Source of the DNA: Sulfurospirillum_A sp029027265
GTDB taxonomy: Bacteria; Campylobacterota; Campylobacteria; Campylobacterales; Sulfurospirillaceae
Assembly: GCA_029027265.1 (NCBI GenBank)
Contig: CP093061.1
Coordinates: forward strand, 2,666,001-2,730,000
Direction: 5' to 3'
DNA: 64,000 nucleotides
Under the pieces are notes generated by a model. The model saw only the letters and a list, made by a program, of their open reading frames with translations. It had not been told where the DNA came from and searched no databases. Made by a program: the position numbers and the translations under genes. The stretch's first letter is position 1. The number at the start of each line of letters is the position of its first letter. Positions 17,665 to 27,100 of this stretch are shown piece by piece.

Positions 17665-18093
17665 TTATGGGTTATTCTTTCTGTATTTCTCTATTTCAAT
17701 AAGTTCATCAAATTTTTTATGAATGAACTCTGTAAATGTTTGAGCAACAACATCAAAAACTTCTCCACTAGAATCTATTTCTACAATTTGCCAATTGTTT
17801 TTTGAATCAAAAGCAAAAAGATATTCACCTAAATCACCACCAAAAAAATACATACCTTCCAGATGATTATCTTCTTCGTTAAAAATTTCATCATATTCTA
17901 AGATTTCAAAATCCAATAAAAAAGTATCTGATAATTGTCCTACTCCATATTCTTTTATGAAATATATATACTCATTTGGGATTCCAGAATAAGAGATTTT
18001 TTTTATATCTTGTTTACTAATATTATTTCCAAAATTTTTAGCTCCTAATACATTACTTTTTAGTACTTGTTGCATTTTATTATAAATAGTCAA
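17665..18093 (-). CDS. SUKH (SMI1/KNR4) family immunity protein 2
   Basis: A 142-residue SUKH-superfamily protein paralogous to the one at 16578-16976. Shared elements are IPNEYIYFIKEYGVGQLS, LEGMYFFGGDLGEYLFAFDS and WQIVEIDSSGEVFD. It begins 16 bp after the stop of the HNH-type toxin tip CT2, the probable target. The two SUKH proteins differ enough that each may protect against its own toxin only. No membrane segment or signal peptide, as expected for a cytoplasmic immunity protein. Confidence 0.87.
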   Translation of the reverse strand: MTIYNKMQQVLKSNVLGAKNFGNNISKQDIKKISYSGIPNEYIYFIKEYGVGQLSDTFLLDFEILEYDEIFNEEDNHLEGMYFFGGDLGEYLFAFDSKNNWQIVEIDSSGEVFDVVAQTFTEFIHKKFDELIEIEKYRKNNP

Positions 18094-18108
18094 TTTGATC
18101 CTTTTTTG

Positions 18109-18588
18109 TTACTCATTAGGAAAAAGCTTTTTTGAACTTTTTGATTTATGAATTCCACTTTGATGTTGATTTACATTAGACTTTCCACCTCTTAGAGGTT
18201 GTAAATTCCACCATTTATTTGGTCCACCATATTTATTTTCTATAATGTGATGAGCTTCATAATCTTTTATTTCTAGTTTCTCTGTTTTATTATTTAAAGC
18301 TTCATGTGTTGGCCACTTTTGCCCTGTTTGTACTTCCCATTCTATTTTCAACTTAGAACGTTTATTATTAAAATCTTTTCTATGTAAGGCCGTGTCTTCT
18401 TTTGATAATTTAACATATTTTTTATCTTTCAAAGCTTTATTTAAAAGATGTTTTTGCTTTTGTGGTATTTTTAAGTTTATATTCTCTCTAAATCTTTTGC
18501 ATAAGCTTTTACATCTTTAGATAATTGAGTTCCTGCTAAACTATTGAATTTTGTGTTGCTGTTAATAATTGATGTTCCAAGCATTGAT
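18109..18588 (-). pseudogene. Orphan CdiA C-terminal module with HNH-type nuclease toxin (CT2), frameshifted
   Basis: A second displaced toxin tip. The 3' part (18109-18432, 107 codons from a TTG) reads WEVQTGQKWPTHEAL, then YEAHHIIENKYGGPNKWWNL and QHQSGIHKSKSSKKLF, closely parallel to CT1 and likewise HNH-like. Upstream, a pre-toxin segment (TKFNSLAGTQLSKDVKAYAK) is in a different frame; the frames join near 18495 if one base is removed. It begins where the 178-residue gene ends. With no start and a frameshift it is probably a silent cassette rather than an expressed toxin. Its SUKH gene lies 16 bp downstream. Confidence 0.82.
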
Positions 18589-19125
18589 TCAAAAGTCAAG
18601 ACCTGACACTTTTTTACTTTTTTTAATTGATATACTGTCCCCAGAATTTGTAAGGGGTTCCATTGAAATACTTATAATTGCTGGAGTATTTCTTTCTTTA
18701 TAGTCTACAAATACTTGACAACCATTTAGATTATTCCATATATCTACATCTAAAAAACCATGTCTTTTATATGGTTTTTTCATCAAATCTCTTATCTCAT
18801 CTTTTGTATTAGACATTTTGATACCATTTAGCAGTTCTCCTTTATATTCATTACAATCATCAATATCTTGTGCAAAACAATGAATACATTCAAAATAATA
18901 ATTTATATTTTTACTATTATTCCTATTTTCAAGGTTAAAAAACTCTAATTCATCTTTAAATATAAGTTCTATACCTTTTTTTTTATCTTCAATAAATGCA
19001 TAAAATGTGTCTTCTTCTATTTCTAGTTTTTTTAAAATATTTATACTTTCTTTTTCAAAAAAATCTATTAACTCTTTATCTTTAGACTCTTTTCCAAATA
19101 AACCAATCAATTTATAAATATCCAT
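18589..19125 (-). CDS. Probable immunity protein for the DHIPS-type toxin (unrecognised family)
   Basis: A 178-residue cytoplasmic protein with no motif I can assign. It starts MDIYKLIGLFGKES, has a central acidic, Cys-containing part (YYFECIHCFAQDIDDCNEYK) and a segment KRHGFLDVDIWNN. Its ATG overlaps the stop of the toxin-tip frame of the second cdiA (TAATG), the tight coupling expected of a toxin/immunity pair. The last ~10 codons run into the CT2 pre-toxin segment, so the native C-terminus may have been replaced by recombination. The assignment as immunity gene rests on position. Confidence 0.65.
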   Translation of the reverse strand: MDIYKLIGLFGKESKDKELIDFFEKESINILKKLEIEEDTFYAFIEDKKKGIELIFKDELEFFNLENRNNSKNINYYFECIHCFAQDIDDCNEYKGELLNGIKMSNTKDEIRDLMKKPYKRHGFLDVDIWNNLNGCQVFVDYKERNTPAIISISMEPLTNSGDSISIKKSKKVSGLDF

Positions 19126-22100
19126 TACTTACCTTTTAAAATATTGATTAAAAACTTATCATAATCTTCATTACTATAACAAGTTATCCCTTCACAACCT
19201 TTTTTATAATTTTTAATATTTTGTCTATCATATTTTTCTGTATTTTTAATATTTGTTTGCGTATCTCTCTTAGCTGCACCTGCTAAGTCCTTAGAATCTT
19301 CTTTACTTAATGGATGATTTTTTTTACCATATGTATTACCAAGCTGATGTACTTTTTTATCTGTGTTTATTACAATACTCTCTTCTATAATTCTATTTCT
19401 TTCTTTTCTAGTTAAAGATCTTCCAGCAATTTTTTCTGCCCTTTTAATTAAAGCATTTTTACTTGGAATATGGTCTCTATCTACTGTGCCATCACCCGTT
19501 GTCTTTTTAAGATTTTTATAAGTATCTACTTTACCTACTTCAACTTTAGGCTTAACCCCAATCTTAACCCCACCAAGTCCATTAGCACTAATTACGCTTG
19601 GGTTAGCAGTAATTTCAATCTTTTATTTCTACAATCTTACCTTTAACCTTAGTGTAAAGTTTACCTCCGTAAACTACAACTTTATCTCCAACTTTATCTC
19701 CAAAAACTTTTTCAATTTTTCTTAATACTACTTCTTCTGCAAGTGTTGTTAGTATGGTTCCATTTTTAACACCTTCGATTACTGCAAGTATTGCACCTAC
19801 AGGAGGAAGTTCTTGTAAATCATGAGCCAGTTTTGATATCACCCCATCAGTTACAAGGTTTTCATAAATTCTTTCGAAAGAATGGCTTTTATCATAAGCT
19901 TTAGCCTTTAATAAAGAAGTTTTAATTCTTGTTTTTGCTTCAGTAGTTAAAGGAGGGTAAACAGAATTTAATGCACCATCAATATCATTTACATTATATA
20001 TGTTTAATGCAATTCTTTTTTCATTTTCAAGTTCTTCTATTTTTAATGGATTATTAATGATATGCTCATTAAAATCATCTTTAACATGTTTGGTTAAGGG
20101 ATCAACTGTACCACCATTATTATTCGCCTCTTTTACATCATTGATTAGCTCATTTGTATTGTTTTTGAGAATGTTTGTATCTTTAATACTTCTTTTTTCT
20201 CTATTAGTTGATAAGTCATTATTTAAATTAATATTTGTGTAGTTATTAGCAGAGAACTTCATCCCATCTGCTGAATATCCTCCTATAACATCTGCATATT
20301 CTTCACTAAGCTTTTTGCCTGTTTGTGTATCAGTACCTTCTTTTCTATTTCTTGTTTGTCCTTGTTCTTGTCTAACATGAGCTACCTCATGTCCCATAAC
20401 CCCAGCTGTATCTAATGCACCATTATTACTATTATCATTGATTGATATATTTGAAGATGATTTATCATTTGTTGTAACTGTGATTGCTTTGTATTTTTCA
20501 ATAGCAACAAACTTTGCACTTTCTATGCTAATACCATAATGATTAGCATATATCTTGGCATAACTATTAATAGCTTCATCTCTTTGCTCTTGGGTATAAT
20601 TGTTTCTATTTTTATCGTCAAGAATAGCTATGACTTTTCCATCATTTAGTAAAGAAAATTCTTTTTGTATATCCAAGTCTATTTGTAAATCATTTATATG
20701 TCCTACTAAATCTTGTAATGTAATACTCTCTTTAGCTACTACATCAACTACAGCACCAGTTAATCTTTTACTTCTCTCAATATCCTCTTTAATCTCAGCT
20801 CTTCCCTCTTTTGTGAAAACTCTATGATCAATTTTTATATCAATATCACCTTTTTTTCTGTTTACTGAATATATCTCTTTTGTTTTATTTGAAACATCTG
20901 TGTTTAATCTTTCTAAATCTGAGGAGTTTTCAAGATCTTCGACTTCAATGTTTCCTTTTCCAAGGGTTGAAAGAGTTTTATTTTTTGAAAGTGATAAACC
21001 ATTTGAGTACTGAAAAGTAGAAGAAGACGATTCTAATTTACTACTTCCATCTTTTTGTTTTTTATTCCCCAAACTAACAGAAGCTCCCATGGACTTACTG
21101 TTTTGATAAGATGTGTTTGATAAATCTTCATATTTTAAAACTTTTGTTTTTAGATTTAATTTGTTATTGTCATTTCCATTTTCGTCTAAAGATGCTAAAG
21201 TTGCTCCTTGAAGATATGTTTCATTTTTTACATTTACATTAACTTCTTTAGCAACTATTGAGGTATCTAATGTCTGTTTGTTTCTGTATTTAGAGTTAGA
21301 CATATTTACTCCAAATGAACCACTTGATCCAGAGTCTGTTTTGCTCATTGCTTTTGTTTTTGCTCGTCCATTTCCTGCGGAATAACTAAAGTTTACACCA
21401 AATGACTTTGAATCACCTCTTTGTCTATTTTGAACAGCTACAACATTTAAATCTTTCCCAACATCTAAATTTATTGTTTCATCTGCTTGAATAGTTGCAC
21501 CTTTTACATTCATGTCTTCTTTAGTTTTAACATTTATGTTATTTGCTTGTACGTTTGAATTTGTATATACAGTTTGAGCATTTTTCTCTTTTGCTCTGTC
21601 GTATGCGGCACTCATAGTAAAACCTGCAAAAACTGAGTAATTAAAGTTTAAATTAGCATGTTCTCTATCAGTATTATTTGAAGATTTATCTCTTGAAGCT
21701 ACAATATTTACTTCATTTGCTTCAATATTTATATTCTCTTTTGCATTTAAATTACTACCTTGAACTAAGGCTGTATTATCTGCATTTAGGTAGATATTTT
21801 TTGCATTTATATTTGAGGCAACAGAACTTGAAGCATATATGTTTGCCTTTTGTAAAACTGTATCTATATTCAAGTTTATACCAGCATCAAACCCCCAAGC
21901 AAAACTACTTGCACTTTGAGCTAAACCTGCTATTTGTTGGGTTAAAAATAGACTTTGCATCACTACACTTGCTTGAGCAAGTTTAATGCTAGCTTTATAC
22001 CAATTTTTGTCTGACTTAACATCTTGAATAATATCTTTAAACTCTTCTATATCTGCTTTTGTAATCCCTGGTATTTTGTTTGCATACTCTTTTTGAAGTT

Positions 22101-22430
22101 GGACTAGTTGGCTTTGTAATTTTACTAAGTCACTCTTGTACTCTTTAAAATCTTGTTTTGCTTGATTTACTCTACTTTTCGCTTTTTTAAGTGCAGATAT
22201 TGCTTTTATAATTTCAATTGCCTGATGTTTTATTTCAAAAGAAACTACAGCTTTTCCATGGAATTCTTTAGATTTTTCATAGATTTCTTCTTTTGCTTCT
22301 TTTATCTCTATATTGTTTTTTGCACTTAAACTTACATCTTCCCCTGCGTTTATGTTTGAGCCTTCAACAAGTATGTTATTTCCACTTTCATACCAAGGAG
22401 TTATTAGGCTTTTTGTAACTTGCCTAGTAT
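19125..22430 (-). pseudogene. Second, 5'-truncated cdiA with a different toxin tip, frameshifted
   Basis: A partial CdiA. Codons from 22390 down to ~20815 encode the same FHA-type repeats as the main cdiA with essentially no change; then the sequence diverges into a pre-toxin region with a zinc-protease-like GHEVAHVRQEQGQ (near 20376-20395) and EEYADVIGGYSADG. The reading frame ends at a TGA at 19615-19617 after DKVVVYGGKLYTKVKGKIVEI, but in the +1 frame coding resumes to 19125 with VGKVDTYKNLKK, VDRDHIPSKNALIKRAEK and VHQLGNTYGKKNHPLS, a toxin tip of the DHIPS class seen in CDI proteins. There is no TPS secretion domain; the 5' end is fused in frame to a TNT-toxin scrap (TKSLITPWYE). It is a silent cassette, not a secreted toxin. 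Confidence 0.85.
20815..22390 (-). repeat. 1.58-kb direct repeat, copy in the truncated cdiA (partner 25834-27409)
   Basis: The segment matches 25834-27409 at a constant offset of 5019 bp, with no difference noticed by eye. It covers the distal FHA repeats of CdiA up to a few codons before the two pre-toxin regions diverge. Same orientation, so recombination between copies would swap the toxin tip of the main cdiA and delete the DNA between. Confidence 0.92.
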
Positions 22431-22535
22431 CTAAAATAATAAATTATATTCTAAAGTTAAAGGTTACAATACTTTAAACCTTTTTGTCTTTACATGTAAG
22501 TATTAATTCAAGATTTAAATCATGATTATTTTTGT

Positions 22536-23210
22536 TTAGAGAGTAATCACACCAACAGCAAATTCAAACAAGTACTCATACAAATACTTCTCTTCATAAA
22601 AAGTAGCTCGTAAGTTAATCCTATTACTTCTCTCTTCTCCAATATATATTTCATATGTATTTTGTGGTGTTGTATAAATAACAATATATGGCTCTATCTC
22701 TTCTGTTCCGTAAATATTCATCTGTTTTTTAGGAATATCTTCTTTTTTATCTACAAAAGTATAGTGATAATAAGCAAAATAGTGATCTGCGTCACTAGGG
22801 TCATTTACATCAAACTTCAAACCATTTTTTTTCTTATATGGAACTAAAATTTTATTTGCTTTTTTTATAGCTTTTATAAACTCATCGTATGTATTTAAAG
22901 GTTCAAGCATAAGTTTCATTCTTTCTAATATCTCTTCGCTAGAAATATTGATTAAAGGATATTCCCAAGTTATATCTGTTGGCAGTAACTCTGGGTTTTT
23001 TCTATATTTTTTTAGGAAGAGTTGAGTTATTAGAAAATAACCTGTACTTCCTGATGCTGCTAATTTTAAGTGACCATTTTCATTTATATATATTTTATCA
23101 AATTCATCTGTTTCTATATCATATACATACTTATCAATAACTTTAGGAAAATCTTTTGTTAATAAAAACTCACTTTTATCTAATTTATATTTTTCAAATG
23201 CATCCATCAT
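22536..23210 (-). CDS. TNT-associated immunity protein, copy B
   Basis: A 224-residue cytoplasmic protein, a diverged duplicate of the gene at 23465-24139. The first ~45 residues and the stretch KKEDIPKKQMNIYGTEEIEP are identical between the two, while the middle and C-terminus differ (for example GSTGYFLITQLFLKKY versus GQPCSFSILQLFLKKY; final FEFAVGVITL versus FEFTIDAISL). No family recognised. It begins just after a scrap of TNT toxin tail (23213-23345), repeating the toxin-tail/immunity order of the main locus. The divergence could mean different toxin specificity. GGAG lies upstream of its ATG. Confidence 0.8.
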   Translation of the reverse strand: MMDAFEKYKLDKSEFLLTKDFPKVIDKYVYDIETDEFDKIYINENGHLKLAASGSTGYFLITQLFLKKYRKNPELLPTDITWEYPLINISSEEILERMKLMLEPLNTYDEFIKAIKKANKILVPYKKKNGLKFDVNDPSDADHYFAYYHYTFVDKKEDIPKKQMNIYGTEEIEPYIVIYTTPQNTYEIYIGEERSNRINLRATFYEEKYLYEYLFEFAVGVITL

Positions 23211-23212
23211 AT

Positions 23213-23345
23213 CTCCTTTATAATCTTAAGTTTAATTCCAGTATTTGGGTTTACAAACTTATACAAAGGTTGTTTAAACTGATACTGGACTCCACCACCT
23301 ACTCCTCTTTCATACCAAGGAGTTGTTAGGCTTTTTGTAACTTAC
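23213..23345 (-). pseudogene. TNT toxin C-terminal tail fragment, copy B
   Basis: About 43 codons of a TNT-type toxin end: VTKSLTTPWYERGVGGGVQY, then FKQPLYKFVN and the terminal GIKLKIIKEI, stopping just before the copy-B immunity gene. It parallels the last codons of the intact CdiA but with its own changes (VQYQFKQ versus VQLQFKK). Upstream of the shared part a TAA lies in frame and unrelated DNA begins, so only the tail survives. Confidence 0.88.
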
Positions 23346-23464
23346 CTAGTATCTAAAATAATAAATTATATTCTAAAGTTAAAGGTTACAATACTTTAAA
23401 CCTTTTTGTCTTTACATGTAAACATTAATTCAAGATTAAACACCAAGCCCTTTTTGCTATTCTT

Positions 23465-24139
23465 TTATAGACTAATAGCATCAATAGTAAATTCAAACAA
23501 GTACTCATACAAGTACTTCTCTTCATAAAAAGTAACATCTAAGTTAAAGTCATTACTTCTCTCTTTTCCAATATATATTTCATATGTATTTTGTGGTGTT
23601 GTATAAATAACAATATATGGCTCTATCTCTTCTGTTCCATAAATATTCATCTGTTTTTTAGGGATATCCTCTTTTTTATCTACAAAGGTATAGTTATAAT
23701 AAGCAAAATATTTATCTTCACTTCTAGGGTCTCCTTCATCAAACTCAAGCCCATTTTTTTTCATATATGGAACTAAAACTTTATTTGCTTTTTTTATAGC
23801 TTTTATAAACTCGTCGTATGTATTTAGAGGTTCAAGCATCAGTTGCATTGTTTTTAATATCTCTTCGCTAGAGCTATTTTCAGAAGGATACTCCCACTTC
23901 ATATCTTTTGGCAGTAACTCTGGGTTTTTTCTATATTTTTTTAGGAAGAGTTGTAGAATTGAGAAAGAACATGGTTGTCCTGAAGCTATTAATTTTAATT
24001 TACCATTTTCATTTATATATATTTTATCAAATTCATCTGTTTCTATATCATATACATACTTATCAATAACTTTAGGAAAATCTTTTGTTAATAAAAACTC
24101 ACTTTTATCTAATTTATATTTTTCAAATGCATCCATCAT
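23465..24139 (-). CDS. cdiI: Immunity protein for the CdiA TNT-like toxin, copy A
   Basis: A 224-residue cytoplasmic protein directly downstream of cdiA; its ATG overlaps the cdiA stop by 4 bp (24136-24139), the standard CdiA/CdiI coupling. It starts MMDAFEKYKLDKSEFLL and has no signal peptide or membrane helix. The family is not one I recognise, and it lacks SUKH features. By position it should bind and neutralise the TNT-like domain of CdiA. Copies B (22536-23210) and a dead fragment (16153-16456) show that this unit has been duplicated. The second Met (codon 2) is an equally good start. Confidence 0.82.
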   Translation of the reverse strand: MMDAFEKYKLDKSEFLLTKDFPKVIDKYVYDIETDEFDKIYINENGKLKLIASGQPCSFSILQLFLKKYRKNPELLPKDMKWEYPSENSSSEEILKTMQLMLEPLNTYDEFIKAIKKANKVLVPYMKKNGLEFDEGDPRSEDKYFAYYNYTFVDKKEDIPKKQMNIYGTEEIEPYIVIYTTPQNTYEIYIGKERSNDFNLDVTFYEEKYLYEYLFEFTIDAISL

Positions 24140-27100
24140 ATCTCCTTTATAATCTTAAGTTTAATTCCTTTTTCTTTATTAGCAAATTTCGACAAAGGTT
24201 TTTTAAACTGCAACTGTACGCCACCACCTACTCCTCTTTCATACCAAGGAGTTGTTAGGCTTTTTGTAACTGGTATGTCATCTAATACTTCAATCTCAAA
24301 CACTCTGTAATCACTTTTTTTACCTGATAAAGATAGACTATCCCAACTTTGTCCTTTTATTGTAGTATAAGTACCTTTTGTATCCCCTTTTAGCTTATAC
24401 TCTTTATCTTTATAGTTATCTTTTATATCTTTTTTTCTAACATACCTAACAAGACGATCTCCTTTTTTAAGTGTCGTCTCTTGTATGCTACCAGGTATTA
24501 CATGTAAATTTTTCTTATCATCTGGGTGAATATAATTACCATTTTTATCTCTAAAGTTAGTCTCTTTCGCTTTTGCATAATTAGAGTTGATTTCTTTTTG
24601 TTTTAGACTAATTTTTGGTGTGGTTTTAATACCATTTGTTCTTGTTATTTGAGCAATAGTATCATCTGTAACTCTATTAAGTACTTTTGATACTTTTAAT
24701 TTCACAACATCATTTACTAACTTTAATGAATCAGTAAAGTTTAATAATGTATTCTTCCCTATTAGTTCTACAGCTTTTTTAATTCCTAATTTTTTTACTA
24801 ACTCTTTAATAAAAACAACAGCTACTGCAGTTTCTCCTAAACTTGTTATGTCTAGAACTGAAGAGTAAAAAGTTAAAGTATCATCAATCATACCTTTTGT
24901 ATGATGTGCATTCTTTACTGCCTTTTCTAATACTTTTTCAGAAACATTATTTTTTTGAACATATTCTAGTAACTCTTCTTTGTTTCCTCTATTTATTAGT
25001 TCACCAAGTTTATAAGCTTGTTTCACATCTAAAGCTTCTAAATATTTTCCTTTCTCTTGCAAACCTTGTACTGTTAACTCCATAGCATCAAGACGAGTAA
25101 AAGACCTTCCTCCTCCAATTTTATCACCCTTATCTTTATTCAATTGATTGAAAGTTTCTGTATTATCTTCCAAGGACTTATCTATTTGAGTTGGTTTATT
25201 TAAGTCTGAATTAACTTGTGTGTTAGAGTTTTGATGTGTTGCTTTAGAGAGGTCATAACCACTGCTTGCATAGTCATTATCTAGTTTACTTACGAAGTCA
25301 TCTGCTACTATGTTAGCGTATTCTTCTCTATTTACTTCATATGTTTTAGATTTATTTTCTGTACCATTTTCTTGTGCATCTTTAGCGTGGCTTGCTTCAT
25401 GGGCTACTGTAAAAGCTGTATCTTTTGAGTTTTCATTTGCATTATCCGAAATATAGATTTTTCCATCTTCATGAGAGTAAAAACCTTTTAATTCATCATT
25501 TAACATATTTACTACTTCAGAAGGTTTTGTTCCTGTTGCACTTGCTATATGATAAATCATAGCTTGATTAGCTTCTTGTCTTTGTTGTGGTGTATACTTG
25601 TCTGGATTTGCTAAGATATCTCTTTGGGTACTGTTTTTTGGGTCATTGTAGAAGTTTTTAGCTGCAGAGTAAAAGTCTTGTTTATTTTGTATATGTTCTA
25701 AAATATTAGTTTGACCATTTGCATTGTCACCAACAATAGACACAGACTTTTTTGTTGCAACTTCAGATAAAGCCTCTCCTAATAAAATATTTCTGTCTAT
25801 ATCTTCTTTTATCTCAGCTCTTCCCTCTTTTGTAAAAACTCTATGATCAATTTTTATATCAATATCACCTTTTTTTCTGTTTACTGAATATATCTCTTTT
25901 GTTTTATTTGAAACATCTGTGTTTAATCTTTCTAAATCTGAGGAGTTTTCAAGATCTTCGACTTCAATGTTTCCTTTTCCAAGGGTTGAAAGAGTTTTAT
26001 TTTTTGAAAGTGATAAACCATTTGAGTACTGAAAAGTAGAAGAAGACGATTCTAATTTACTACTTCCATCTTTTTGTTTTTTATTCCCCAAACTAACAGA
26101 AGCTCCCATGGACTTACTGTTTTGATAAGATGTGTTTGATAAATCTTCATATTTTAAAACTTTTGTTTTTAGATTTAATTTGTTATTGTCATTTCCATTT
26201 TCGTCTAAAGATGCTAAAGTTGCTCCTTGAAGATATGTTTCATTTTTTACATTTACATTAACTTCTTTAGCAACTATTGAGGTATCTAATGTCTGTTTGT
26301 TTCTGTATTTAGAGTTAGACATATTTACTCCAAATGAACCACTTGATCCAGAGTCTGTTTTGCTCATTGCTTTTGTTTTTGCTCGTCCATTTCCTGCGGA
26401 ATAACTAAAGTTTACACCAAATGACTTTGAATCACCTCTTTGTCTATTTTGAACAGCTACAACATTTAAATCTTTCCCAACATCTAAATTTATTGTTTCA
26501 TCTGCTTGAATAGTTGCACCTTTTACATTCATGTCTTCTTTAGTTTTAACATTTATGTTATTTGCTTGTACGTTTGAATTTGTATATACAGTTTGAGCAT
26601 TTTTCTCTTTTGCTCTGTCGTATGCGGCACTCATAGTAAAACCTGCAAAAACTGAGTAATTAAAGTTTAAATTAGCATGTTCTCTATCAGTATTATTTGA
26701 AGATTTATCTCTTGAAGCTACAATATTTACTTCATTTGCTTCAATATTTATATTCTCTTTTGCATTTAAATTACTACCTTGAACTAAGGCTGTATTATCT
26801 GCATTTAGGTAGATATTTTTTGCATTTATATTTGAGGCAACAGAACTTGAAGCATATATGTTTGCCTTTTGTAAAACTGTATCTATATTCAAGTTTATAC
26901 CAGCATCAAACCCCCAAGCAAAACTACTTGCACTTTGAGCTAAACCTGCTATTTGTTGGGTTAAAAATAGACTTTGCATCACTACACTTGCTTGAGCAAG
27001 TTTAATGCTAGCTTTATACCAATTTTTGTCTGACTTAACATCTTGAATAATATCTTTAAACTCTTCTATATCTGCTTTTGTAATCCCTGGTATTTTGTTT

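Larger units (their letters stand above)
22391..24250 (-). repeat. Tandem duplication of the toxin-tail/immunity unit (period 929 bp)
   Basis: Two consecutive units, each with a TNT tail sequence, a 224-codon immunity gene and about 140 bp of flank including TTTACATGTAA, repeat at 929-bp spacing (immunity genes at 22536 and 23465). A 35-bp start of a third tail (22391-22424) is fused to the truncated cdiA. The units are diverged in the middle of the immunity gene. Confidence 0.88.

Noticed and set aside
17665..18093. SUKH proteins as phage or glucan-synthesis regulators (KNR4 sense)
   Set aside because: Their position directly after HNH toxin tips fits the immunity role of SUKH proteins better.
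16540..18660. Short GTCCCC-containing stretches (16555-16575 and near 18640) as repeat or IS ends
   Set aside because: Only a few bases are shared and no inverted partner was found.
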